From assembly GCA_023717525.1 (NCBI GenBank), contig JAMQPK010000175.1, positions 1-38,311 on the forward strand: a DNA stretch of 38,311 bases, read 5' to 3'. This document shows, piece by piece, positions 7,653 to 15,291 of this stretch. Both the position numbers and the translations under genes were made by a program. Numbering within the stretch: the first letter of the stretch is position 1; every line of letters begins with the position of its first letter. Source of the DNA: Vicinamibacterales bacterium. Its GTDB lineage: Bacteria > Acidobacteriota > Vicinamibacteria > Vicinamibacterales > JAMQPK01. Under the pieces are notes generated by a model that was not told the origin of the DNA, ran no database searches, and saw only the letters and a program-made list of their open reading frames with translations.

Positions 7653-9164
7653 CTAGACGGGAACCTGAAGCTCCGGCATCGGCCGCGCGACGAACACGCG
7701 GCGGCAGGGCTTTGCGAGCAGCCGCGCCATCCGCTCGGACCGCGCGTGACGGGCGCTGTCGGTGGCGATGCCAGTGTTCGCGTACATCTGCCGGTAGAGC
7801 TTCGACAGCAACACGAAGAACACCCGGTTGCGGTACGACTTCACCGCGCGCGATCGCGCCCAGATGTTCCGCACGCTGTAGAATTTATCCCACACGCCCT
7901 GCGTGCCGGCCCGGATGTCTTCCGGCGACAGCGTGGGGTGCGGCGTGTACACCTTGGGTCTCTCGGCCTGAGGGATCAGCCAGTGCCGTGTGATCGGCAC
8001 CCCGTTCACCTCCTGCATGTCCTTCCCTTTTTGCTGCGCGAGCTCCCACTTCGCAAAATCGACGGTGCCCGGAAACGGCGTCAGCATGACGAACTGCGCG
8101 AACGTCACGTCGGCCGCCTGGGCCAGCGCGGCGGTTGCGTCAAAAGTGTCGGCACGATCGCTCGGGAGTCCAAAAATGAAGGAACCGAGCACGTGGACAC
8201 CGTGGCGCTTGAACTCCTGCAATCGCGTTACGAGCTCGTCACCGTACAGGTTGAAGCCCTTGTAAACGTCCTTCAGGCCTTCCTTCGTCACCGACTCGAC
8301 GCCGACGAGCGCGCCTTTGATGCGCGCGTTGCGCATCGCGTCGAGGAAATCGGGATCCTCGGCGGCTTCCATCGTGATCTGCGTGAAGAAGATCATGTCT
8401 TCCGGCAGCTTCGCCATCCGCGCCATCAGTTCGAAACGCTCGGCGCGCATCTCTCTGAGCTCGGTCAGGCGGTGCTGATCGTTCTGGCGCTCCGCAAGCC
8501 GCAGATCCTCGAGCGTGACCGGATAGAAGTTATCGTCCGCCAGGGCGATGAAGCGGAATCCGCGGCGGCGCAGATCGACGATCTCCGACAGCACCGCGTC
8601 GACGCCGCGCTGTCTGGGTTCCTGACCGTCGGTCTTCCACACCGAACAGAACGAGCAGTGCTTCGGGCAGCCGCGAACCGTCTGCACCGATGCCCACATG
8701 TAGCGTTCTGGCGGCATCAGATCCCAGCGCGCCTTCAGAAACTGATCGGCCGCCACCTTGCCGCCTTCGTAGACCAGCTTGGGCTCGCCCTTCGCGCAGT
8801 CTTCAATCGCCAGGCCCCACGCCACATCGCCATCGCCCTTGACGACCGCGTGGGCAGCGCCGATCTGATGGGCTTCTTCCGGATAGAGCGTCGCGTGAAT
8901 GCCGCCGTACACGACATACGCGCCGCGGTCTCGCGCGATTCGGCCGACTTCGTATCCACGAAGCGCATTGCCGGTGTGAATCCCGACGCCCACGACATCG
9001 CCCGCTTCGATGGTGGAAGGATCAAATTGTTCGAGGGTTTCGTCGGTGATGAGCGGATCGCCGAATGCCGCCGGCGTTGCCGCGGCCAGCACAAAGAGCC
9101 AGCGCGGAGTAATAACAGCCACGCCAAACGAGACGTGGCTGGGGTTGATCAGATGAATTCGCAT
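7653..9164 (-). CDS. B12-binding domain radical SAM protein
   Basis: This 503-residue enzyme has an N-terminal cobalamin-binding Rossmann domain (about 1-140; VVGVGIHTGN, YVVYGGIHATLYPEEA), then the radical SAM core with Cys166-x3-Cys170-x2-Cys173 in GCPKHCSFC, and a C-terminal extension of the kind seen in HpnP-like and HpnR-like lipid-modifying enzymes. B12 radical SAM proteins often methylate or rearrange inactive carbons. Clear substrate clues are lacking; no hopanoid genes are seen here. The next gene on the strand is an ABC exporter 44 bp upstream, but this gene has its own -10 box. Confidence 0.92.
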   Translation of the reverse strand: MRIHLINPSHVSFGVAVITPRWLFVLAAATPAAFGDPLITDETLEQFDPSTIEAGDVVGVGIHTGNALRGYEVGRIARDRGAYVVYGGIHATLYPEEAHQIGAAHAVVKGDGDVAWGLAIEDCAKGEPKLVYEGGKVAADQFLKARWDLMPPERYMWASVQTVRGCPKHCSFCSVWKTDGQEPRQRGVDAVLSEIVDLRRRGFRFIALADDNFYPVTLEDLRLAERQNDQHRLTELREMRAERFELMARMAKLPEDMIFFTQITMEAAEDPDFLDAMRNARIKGALVGVESVTKEGLKDVYKGFNLYGDELVTRLQEFKRHGVHVLGSFIFGLPSDRADTFDATAALAQAADVTFAQFVMLTPFPGTVDFAKWELAQQKGKDMQEVNGVPITRHWLIPQAERPKVYTPHPTLSPEDIRAGTQGVWDKFYSVRNIWARSRAVKSYRNRVFFVLLSKLYRQMYANTGIATDSARHARSERMARLLAKPCRRVFVARPMPELQVPV

Positions 9165-9173
9165 GTGGGGGCA

Positions 9174-9179
9174 ATAGTA
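9174..9179 (-). promoter_or_regulatory. -10 box TACTAT for the radical SAM gene
   Basis: On the minus strand TACTAT is followed by 9 nt and the ATG at 9164. The expected transcription start is about 2 nt before the ATG, so the message would be essentially leaderless. Confidence 0.45.
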
Positions 9180-9208
9180 CGTCAGTGAGCTCCCAAACTC
9201 CTAATGAA

Positions 9209-11038
9209 TTAAGGTTTGACAGTTGCGGCTGCGTCTCGACGCTTTTCCTGGTAGCCCCGGGCCTGTAATTCGAACAGCTTCGCGTAAACGCCTCGCTGAG
9301 CCACGAGCTCTTCATGCGAACCGGCTTCCACGACCCGGCCTTCGTGGAGGACGACGATGCGTTCGGCCATGCGGACGGTCGAGAAACGGTGCGAGATCAG
9401 CAGCGTGATGCGGTCGGTCCCGTTCGCGCGAAGGCGGTCGATCATGGCGGCTTCGGCGATCGCATCGAGCGCGGCAGTCGGTTCGTCGAAGATCTGCACG
9501 GAAGCCGGGCGGAAATACAGCCGGCCCAGGGCAAGGCGCTGCCACTGTCCGCCGGAGAGCTGCCGGCCCCCAGGAAACAATCGGCCCAGCATCGTCTCGT
9601 AGTGCTCGGGTAGATCGTTCACGACGTCCACGGCGCCGGACAGTTCAGCCGCGTGTTCGATCGCAGAATCGTCGCGGAGAGCCTTGATTTGGCTGAGCGC
9701 GATGTTTTCGCGCGCGGTCATCTGGTATTGCCCGAAATCCTGGAAGATGATGCTGAGCTCGCGCTGGACGCTGCGCGGGCTGAAGCGCACGGCCTCCATG
9801 CCATTCAGCAGAACGCGGCCGACCGTCGGCTCGAAGAGGCGTGTCACCAGCTTGACGACCGTCGTCTTGCCGGCGCCGTTCTCGCCGACGAGCGCCAGCG
9901 CCTGGCCTCGCTCGATCCGGAACGACACGTCCGACAGCACATCGCGTTCGGTGAGCGGATAGCGGAAGCTGACCCGGTCGAACTCGATGCTGTCGATGGG
10001 GCCGTGCCATTCCTCGCCGGCATCGAGATTCCGCGATGGCAGCTCGAGGAACTCGAACAGGTTGCGCATGTAGAGCAGCGATTCGTAGATGCCGGTGACG
10101 CTGTTCAGCAGCGTCGAGAACTGACTTTGAATCTGGACGATGCCGCCGACGAACAGCGAGAAATCGCCAACCGTGATGGTGCCGCCGGCCGCGCGGCGCA
10201 ACACCGAGAGCGTCGCGAGCGCAATCAGCAGAGATGACGTGAGAGAAGCCGTCAGCCCCCAGCCGCTCCGCCGCCGGAGAATCGAGACGAACTGACTGCG
10301 GAACTGCCGGTAGTAGTCGCGCCAGCCGTCGAGCAGATAGCGCTCGAATCCGAACAACCGGACTTCCTTGACGAACGTGTCGGTTGTGAGGAGGGTACCG
10401 AGGTAGTTCTGATGGCGCGCTTCGGTCGCCCGGCGCCGAATCATCCGGTAACTTTCGGCGCCGAACTTGCTCGAGACGATGACCCCCGGGACACTGGCCA
10501 GCAAAATGATCGGCATCACGTGCCAGCCCAGCCGCGCCATCAGGCTGCCGATCGAGGCCAGCGTCACGAGCGCCTGGCCCATCCCGATGATCTGGAAGAC
10601 GACGCCGAGCGGACGCGATCCCACCTCGTTGTAGGCATTCCGGAGGGCGTCGTACGTTTCGGCGTTCTCAAAACTTTCGACGTCGAGCGCGGCCGCCTTC
10701 TCGAGAATGCGGAGACTGATGCGGTTCTGCAGCGTGTCGCCCAGCAGCTCGCGCGAGGCGCCGTAGATCGTCTGAAGGAGCGCGGCGACAGCGGCAATGC
10801 CCACCTGCAGTGCGAGCAGCGCCGCGAGACGCCGGTACGCGAGGTCGGCGCCGGCACCGTTTCTTCCGATCGCGAGCGCGACCTCGTCGATCAGCAGCTT
10901 TCCGACCCACAACGTCGCCGCCGGCACCAGCGCAAGCAGAAGGCTGATGACCAGGATCAGCAGGAACAAGCGTGGGCTGGCGTCCCACACGAGGCGTGTG
11001 GTCGCGACGAGATCGCCGAGCTTCTGCCGCGCGTTCAT
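9209..11038 (-). CDS. ABC exporter, fused membrane and ATPase domains
   Basis: This 609-residue half-transporter has a six-helix membrane domain over about the first 330 residues and an ATPase domain with Walker A GENGAGKTT (near residue 385), signature LSGGQWQRLALGR, Walker B VQIFDEPTAALD and the switch His in LLISHRFSTVR. It would work as a homodimer exporting a lipid, peptide or drug; the substrate is not visible. It is divergent from the PIG-L gene, with only 41 bp between the two starts, so the two promoters face each other. Confidence 0.93.
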   Translation of the reverse strand: MNARQKLGDLVATTRLVWDASPRLFLLILVISLLLALVPAATLWVGKLLIDEVALAIGRNGAGADLAYRRLAALLALQVGIAAVAALLQTIYGASRELLGDTLQNRISLRILEKAAALDVESFENAETYDALRNAYNEVGSRPLGVVFQIIGMGQALVTLASIGSLMARLGWHVMPIILLASVPGVIVSSKFGAESYRMIRRRATEARHQNYLGTLLTTDTFVKEVRLFGFERYLLDGWRDYYRQFRSQFVSILRRRSGWGLTASLTSSLLIALATLSVLRRAAGGTITVGDFSLFVGGIVQIQSQFSTLLNSVTGIYESLLYMRNLFEFLELPSRNLDAGEEWHGPIDSIEFDRVSFRYPLTERDVLSDVSFRIERGQALALVGENGAGKTTVVKLVTRLFEPTVGRVLLNGMEAVRFSPRSVQRELSIIFQDFGQYQMTARENIALSQIKALRDDSAIEHAAELSGAVDVVNDLPEHYETMLGRLFPGGRQLSGGQWQRLALGRLYFRPASVQIFDEPTAALDAIAEAAMIDRLRANGTDRITLLISHRFSTVRMAERIVVLHEGRVVEAGSHEELVAQRGVYAKLFELQARGYQEKRRDAAATVKP

Positions 11039-11046
11039 GGTTGTCT

Positions 11047-11052
11047 ATCGTA
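11047..11052 (-). promoter_or_regulatory. -10 box TACGAT for the ABC exporter
   Basis: TACGAT on the minus strand is followed by 8 nt and the exporter ATG. It shares the 41-bp divergent spacer with the TATAAT box of the PIG-L gene. Confidence 0.4.
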
Positions 11053-11067
11053 GCGTGTCACGGAGCC

Positions 11068-11073
11068 TATAAT
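11068..11073 (+). promoter_or_regulatory. -10 box TATAAT, leaderless start of the PIG-L gene
   Basis: A perfect TATAAT ends 6 nt before the ATG at 11080, so transcription is expected to begin at the A of the start codon. There is no ribosome binding site. Confidence 0.6.
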
Positions 11074-11079
11074 TCTGGC

Positions 11080-11859
11080 ATGACGACACCTCTCAGGTTG
11101 ATGTGTGTGCTCGCGCATCCAGACGACGAGTCGCTCGGGACCGGAGCGACGCTGGCGAAGTACTGGCGCGAGGGGATTGAAACCGCTGTTGTGACGGCCA
11201 CGCGCGGCGAGCGTGGCCGTTACGGCGACGCCCCGGAGTCTCCAGGGCCGGAGATCGTGGGGCGTGTCCGCGAAGCCGAGCTGCGCGCTGCGGCAGCAGA
11301 GCTGGGTGTGCGCGAGGTCGTGCTGCTCGACTATCACGACGGCGATCTCGATCGGGTGCCGGGCGCCGAGGCGGCCGCGAAGATCGCATCGCACATCAGG
11401 CGCCTGAGGCCACATGTCGTCATCACGTTTGCGCCGGACGGTGCGTACGGTCACCCCGACCACATTGCCATTTCGCAATTCACGGGTGCGGCGATCGTGC
11501 TTGCCGCCGACACACATCGTGTGTCGAAGCTCTACTACATGGTCCACAGTGAGGCCCGGTGGGCGACCTACCAGACGGCGCTGAAGAAGCTGGGGATGAA
11601 GGTTGACGGCGTCGATCGCGCCGCTGTCGCGTGGCCGGATTGGGAGATTACGACCGCCATCGATGCGGTCGATGAGTGGCAGACGGTCTGGCGCGCCGTG
11701 CAGTGCCATAAGACGCAGATGAGCATCTACAAGAGCATGGGCTCGCTACCGGTGAAGGATCAGGAGCGCTTATGGGGACGCCAGGAGTTCTACCGCGTTT
11801 TCAGTCTGGTCAACAGCGGCCGGACTCGGGAAACCGACCTGTTCGAGGGTCTTCGATGA
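11080..11859 (+). CDS. PIG-L family LmbE-like deacetylase
   Basis: This 259-residue protein has the zinc motif AHPDDE (His13, Asp15, Asp16, Glu17) and the second zinc His in GHPDH (residues 124-128). The family removes N-acetyl groups from GlcNAc-type sugars, as in mycothiol, bacillithiol or lipid-linked glycan paths. It has no signal peptide. The ATG at 11080 is taken because it gives the usual N-terminus and sits just past a perfect -10 box. The stop overlaps the ATG of the decarboxylase gene (ATGA), so the two are translated together, an unusual pairing. Confidence 0.93.
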   Translation: MTTPLRLMCVLAHPDDESLGTGATLAKYWREGIETAVVTATRGERGRYGDAPESPGPEIVGRVREAELRAAAAELGVREVVLLDYHDGDLDRVPGAEAAAKIASHIRRLRPHVVITFAPDGAYGHPDHIAISQFTGAAIVLAADTHRVSKLYYMVHSEARWATYQTALKKLGMKVDGVDRAAVAWPDWEITTAIDAVDEWQTVWRAVQCHKTQMSIYKSMGSLPVKDQERLWGRQEFYRVFSLVNSGRTRETDLFEGLR

Positions 11860-13403
11860 GCGCCGCCGCTCGCGACGCCGCGCTCGATATGCCGCCGGAA
11901 GAGTTCCGCCGGCTGGGTCACGACCTGGTCGATCGAATCTCGGATTTTCTGGCGTCCCTGCAAGACAAGCCAGTGACCCCAGCCGAGTCCGGAGAGCTCG
12001 TGCGAAGCGCGCTGAAGGCCGACCGCGGGCTTCCCGAGGAGGGACGCGACGCGAGTGACGTGTTGTCGAACGCTACCACGCTGTTGTTCGAACACTCTCT
12101 CTTGAATGGTCACCCGCGCTTCCTTGGTTACATCACTTCGAGCGCGGCGCCCATCGGTGCGCTCGGCGACTTGCTGGCGGCTGCCGTCAACGCCAACGTG
12201 GGTGCGTGGACACTCGCCCCGATAGCCACGGAAATCGAGAAGCAGACCGTGCGATGGATTGCCGAGCTGATGGGCTATTCCGAGAGTGCGGGCGGCCTGC
12301 TCGTCAGTGGCGGCAACATGGCGAATTTCGTCTGCTTTCTGGCCGCGCGCACGGCGAAGATGGGCACAAGCGTTCGCACGCACGGCATCAACCGCGAACC
12401 CGCGCAGCGGTTCACCGTCTACGCCTCGGCCGAGACGCACACCTGGATTCAGAAGGCCGCCGATCTGTCTGGCCTCGGCACCGACGCGATTCGCTGGATT
12501 CCCGTCGACAGGCAACAGCGGATGGATGTGGACGCGCTTCGCCGCCAGATCGAGGCCGACAGCGCGGAGGGTCACACGCCGTTTCTGGTTGTGGGGACGG
12601 CCGGGTCGGTCAGCACGGGTGCCGTGGATCCACTGCGCGCGATCGGCGAACTGTGCCGCGAACGCGATCTGTGGTTTCACGTCGACGGCGCATACGGTGC
12701 GCTTGCGGCAGCGCTACCGGGCGCAGCTGGCATCGACGACCTGCAGGCCATCGCGGAAGCCGACTCCGTCGCGGTCGATCCGCACAAATGGCTCTACGCC
12801 CCGCTCGAGGTCGGGTGTGCCCTGGTGCGACGGCCCGAACACCTCAGCGACACATTCGCCTATCGCCCGCCGTATTACCACTTTGACGCTGACACGCTGA
12901 ACTACGTCGATTACGGACCGCAGAACTCGCGGGGCTTCCGTGCGCTGAAGGTGTGGCTGGCGCTGCAGGAGGCTGGGCGAAGCGGCTACGTGCGGATGCT
13001 CTCGGATGACATCGGGCTGGCGCGGCGCCTCTACGAGAACGTGCAGCGGGATCCGCGGTTCGAAGCCCTGACGCACAGTCTAAGCATCACGACGTTCCGC
13101 TACATCCCGGGCGATCTTGTTGACCGGATCGAGGAACCGGACGTGCAAACGTATCTGAACCGTCTGAATCAGGATGTGTTGACCCGGGTCGAGCAGAGCG
13201 GTGCCGCCTTCCTGTCGAACGCGGTCATCAACGGAACGTTTGCATTGCGTGCGTGCGTCGTCAACTTCAGAACAGCGGCTGCCGACATGGATGCCCTGCC
13301 GGATTTCGTTGCGGCGATCGGCCAGCAGAGCGACGAGCGCCTTCGCGCTAGTGGCTCCGGTCCCGGCCCGTCAACTGGTCGAGAAAGCCGACGATCGTAC
13401 TGA
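11856..13403 (+). CDS. PLP-dependent group II amino acid decarboxylase (AADC-like)
   Basis: This 515-residue fold-type I PLP enzyme carries the cofactor Lys311 in VDPHKWLYAP, a WFHVDGAYGA segment for the PLP-binding Asp, and an N-terminal GHDLVDRISDFL helix typical of aromatic-L-amino-acid decarboxylases. It would convert an aromatic amino acid such as Trp, Tyr or DOPA to the amine; the exact substrate cannot be read. The last 56 bp overlap tail-to-tail with the receiver-domain gene on the other strand, and the final residues (Gly/Ser/Arg-rich) look like run-on past the normal end. Confidence 0.93.
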   Translation: MSAAARDAALDMPPEEFRRLGHDLVDRISDFLASLQDKPVTPAESGELVRSALKADRGLPEEGRDASDVLSNATTLLFEHSLLNGHPRFLGYITSSAAPIGALGDLLAAAVNANVGAWTLAPIATEIEKQTVRWIAELMGYSESAGGLLVSGGNMANFVCFLAARTAKMGTSVRTHGINREPAQRFTVYASAETHTWIQKAADLSGLGTDAIRWIPVDRQQRMDVDALRRQIEADSAEGHTPFLVVGTAGSVSTGAVDPLRAIGELCRERDLWFHVDGAYGALAAALPGAAGIDDLQAIAEADSVAVDPHKWLYAPLEVGCALVRRPEHLSDTFAYRPPYYHFDADTLNYVDYGPQNSRGFRALKVWLALQEAGRSGYVRMLSDDIGLARRLYENVQRDPRFEALTHSLSITTFRYIPGDLVDRIEEPDVQTYLNRLNQDVLTRVEQSGAAFLSNAVINGTFALRACVVNFRTAAADMDALPDFVAAIGQQSDERLRASGSGPGPSTGRESRRSY

Positions 13404-13746
13404 ACCCCTCGGGCTTGTAGAAGAGTACCGCACGATGCTTCGTGATGGTGGCCTGCTCGATCTCGGTCAGCAGGCTTCCCGTCATGATGAGAATCGGGAT
13501 GGTCCTGAACTCCTCAATCTCGCGAAAAGCGACGAGCATATCGAGGCCCGAGTGCGCACCCGGCAGGCGCACATCGAGGATGGCGGCGACTACTGGAGTC
13601 GTGCGAAGCGCTTCGAGCGCGGCCTCTATACTGTCGGCCTCGACGCAGCCGTACCCAGCCTTCTCGAGGAACCGCCGGCCCATCTCGCGGATTGGTCTCT
13701 CGTCATCAAGGACCAACACCGAGGGAGCGGAAGCCGGGGCGGCCAC
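13348..13746 (-). CDS. Single-domain response regulator (receiver only)
   Basis: This 132-residue CheY-like receiver has the acidic pair Asp14-Asp15, phosphoacceptor Asp58 in ILDVRLPG, Thr89 in IMTGS and Lys111 in YKPEG. No output domain is attached, so it must act by protein contact or as a phosphate relay. It starts 3 bp after the DinB-like gene and is probably co-transcribed with it. Its partner kinase is not adjacent; the kinase at 1520-2443 is the only one in the window. Its 3' end overlaps the decarboxylase gene on the other strand. Confidence 0.9.
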   Translation of the reverse strand: MAAPASAPSVLVLDDERPIREMGRRFLEKAGYGCVEADSIEAALEALRTTPVVAAILDVRLPGAHSGLDMLVAFREIEEFRTIPILIMTGSLLTEIEQATITKHRAVLFYKPEGFSTIVGFLDQLTGRDRSH

Positions 13747-13749
13747 GGC

Positions 13750-14361
13750 TTACTGGCCGCGGCCGGCGGGGGCAGCTCCCTGATTTCCTCCCATCCCACG
13801 ACCGCGCTGCGCACGCTCGGTCGATGGTGGAACGAGATTCTTTGTCCGCAGGTACACGGTGATGACGCCGTACTCTTCGTTGCTGTGCGCGATGAGATTC
13901 GCGAGCACCGAGCCGCGCGCGACCTGATTTTGTCCCTGACGCACGAGTTCGACCGCGCTCTGATCGGTAAGGGCGGCAAACACCGGATCGCAGTACGCGA
14001 AGGAGTCGGCGAGCGCCTTCACGATGTCCGCGCGCGTCGTCTTCGTCTGCTCGAGGTTGGCCGTACCGTTCGGATTCGGCTCGCCCTTGGCGGCCGCGCA
14101 CGCGTTGAACTGAGAGTTCGCGGTGTGAGCGAACTGCGCACCGTAGGGCCGGATTTCCGGCGACGGACGGTACCCGTAGTCGGCTTCGGACAGTTTCTCT
14201 GCCGCCTCGGTCAAGTTCGCCTTGACACCGGCGTAGGATCGCTGAAGTCCGGTCGCCAGGTTCACTGTCTGCCCACCGCCGGCTGCCGGCGGCTGCTGGG
14301 CGACGGCCATCGAGGCCATCATCACGACGATGCCAAACGCAACACACATACTCGATTTCAT
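13750..14361 (-). CDS. Secreted DinB-like four-helix protein
   Basis: This 203-residue protein has a signal peptide (MKSSMCVAFGIVVMMASMAVAQ) and a DinB-type helical domain: LQRSYAGVKANLTEAAEKLSEADYGYRPSPE, then FAHTANSQFNAC and LIAHSNEEYGVI, with His residues in the usual metal-ligand places. Most DinB proteins are cytoplasmic metal-dependent thiol transferases, and an exported version is a variant. The C-terminal tail is Gly/Arg-rich low complexity. GGAG lies 6-7 nt before the ATG. It heads a two-gene operon with the receiver protein. Confidence 0.82.
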   Translation of the reverse strand: MKSSMCVAFGIVVMMASMAVAQQPPAAGGGQTVNLATGLQRSYAGVKANLTEAAEKLSEADYGYRPSPEIRPYGAQFAHTANSQFNACAAAKGEPNPNGTANLEQTKTTRADIVKALADSFAYCDPVFAALTDQSAVELVRQGQNQVARGSVLANLIAHSNEEYGVITVYLRTKNLVPPSTERAQRGRGMGGNQGAAPAGRGQ

Positions 14362-14405
14362 GGGGCGCTCCTCAAAGAGAGATGCGGGTGTTCGGGAACT
14401 CTAAC

Positions 14406-14447
14406 ATCGTCCATCGTCAATCGTCCATCGTCGATCGTCGATCGTCG
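14406..14447. repeat. Six tandem heptamers ATCGTCN
   Basis: Six adjacent 7-bp units read ATCGTCC, ATCGTCA, ATCGTCC, ATCGTCG, ATCGTCG and ATCGTCG. They lie in the 108-bp divergent spacer between the DinB-like gene and the ABC ATPase gene, ending 8 bp before a TAGAAT -10 box. Changes in copy number would alter the distance from upstream DNA to that promoter. They are not part of any reading frame I accept. Confidence 0.85.
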
Positions 14448-14454
14448 GGTGCAC

Positions 14455-14460
14455 TAGAAT
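14455..14460 (+). promoter_or_regulatory. -10 box TAGAAT for the ABC ATPase gene
   Basis: TAGAAT ends 9 nt before the ATG at 14470, predicting a leader of about 3 nt. The heptamer repeat array occupies the -35 region and the space upstream of it. Confidence 0.5.
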
Positions 14461-14469
14461 GTCGGCTCG

Positions 14470-15276
14470 ATGAGCGAGCCGGTTCTCCAATTGACGAATG
14501 CGACAGTAAAAAAGGACGACACGGTCGTGCTGCATCACCTCTCGATGACGATCGAGGAAGGGCAGCACACAGTCATTCTCGGCCCGAACGGAGCCGGTAA
14601 ATCCATTCTGGTAAGGTTGCTGACCCACGAGGAGCGCCCGCTGCCGCTCGATAACGGCACGGCGCCGGTGCGCGTATTTGGCGACGACAACTGGAATGTC
14701 TGGGAGCTTCGGTCGCAGCTCGGCATCGTGTCGGCGGACCTTCATCAGCGGTTCGTCTCCGGCAACAGCGAAGGGCGCATTACCGGAGAGATGGCCGTCA
14801 TATCTGGCTTTGTCGCGTCGCAGGGGATCCTCCGCTACAGCACCATTACGACAGAGATGCGCCAGCGCGCGGCCGAAGCGCTCGAGAAGATGGGCGTGTC
14901 GCATCTGGCCAAACGGTGGCTGAACGAGATGTCGAGCGGAGAAGCGCGGCGCGTGCTGATTGCCCGTGCGCTCGTCACCAGTCCGCGCGCGCTCGTTCTC
15001 GACGAGCCGACTTCGAACCTCGATGTCGTGGCGCGCCACAATTTCCTCGAACGTGTCCGCCAGATTGCGCGCGACGGGACGACGCTGATTCTGATCACGC
15101 ATCACGTCGAGGAAGTCATCCCGGAAATCGCTCGCGTCATCTTCATCAAGAGCGGCAGAGTGGCAGGCGCGGGGTCGAAAGCAGAAATGATGACTCCGGC
15201 AAAACTCGGTGAGTTGTTCGAGGGCCCTGTGATGGTGGAGCAGTCTGGCGGCTACTTTCACGTGCGGTTAAGATAG
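14470..15276 (+). CDS. ABC transporter ATP-binding protein (ModF/YlmA-like)
   Basis: This 268-residue lone ATPase has Walker A GPNGAGKS (38-45), signature SSGEARR (155-161), Walker B ALVLDEP (174-180) and the switch His in ITHHVEEV. It resembles YlmA or ModF-type ATPases that occur without a clear permease. No membrane subunit is encoded nearby, so the partner is elsewhere or it acts alone. The next gene, a heme-propeller protein, follows after 15 bp with its own strong Shine-Dalgarno sequence, so the two probably share a transcript. Confidence 0.9.
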   Translation: MSEPVLQLTNATVKKDDTVVLHHLSMTIEEGQHTVILGPNGAGKSILVRLLTHEERPLPLDNGTAPVRVFGDDNWNVWELRSQLGIVSADLHQRFVSGNSEGRITGEMAVISGFVASQGILRYSTITTEMRQRAAEALEKMGVSHLAKRWLNEMSSGEARRVLIARALVTSPRALVLDEPTSNLDVVARHNFLERVRQIARDGTTLILITHHVEEVIPEIARVIFIKSGRVAGAGSKAEMMTPAKLGELFEGPVMVEQSGGYFHVRLR

Positions 15277-15291
15277 GCAAACGGAGGGGGC

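Noticed and set aside
14406..14447. CRISPR array
   Set aside because: Units are 7 bp and directly adjacent without spacers, and there are no cas genes.
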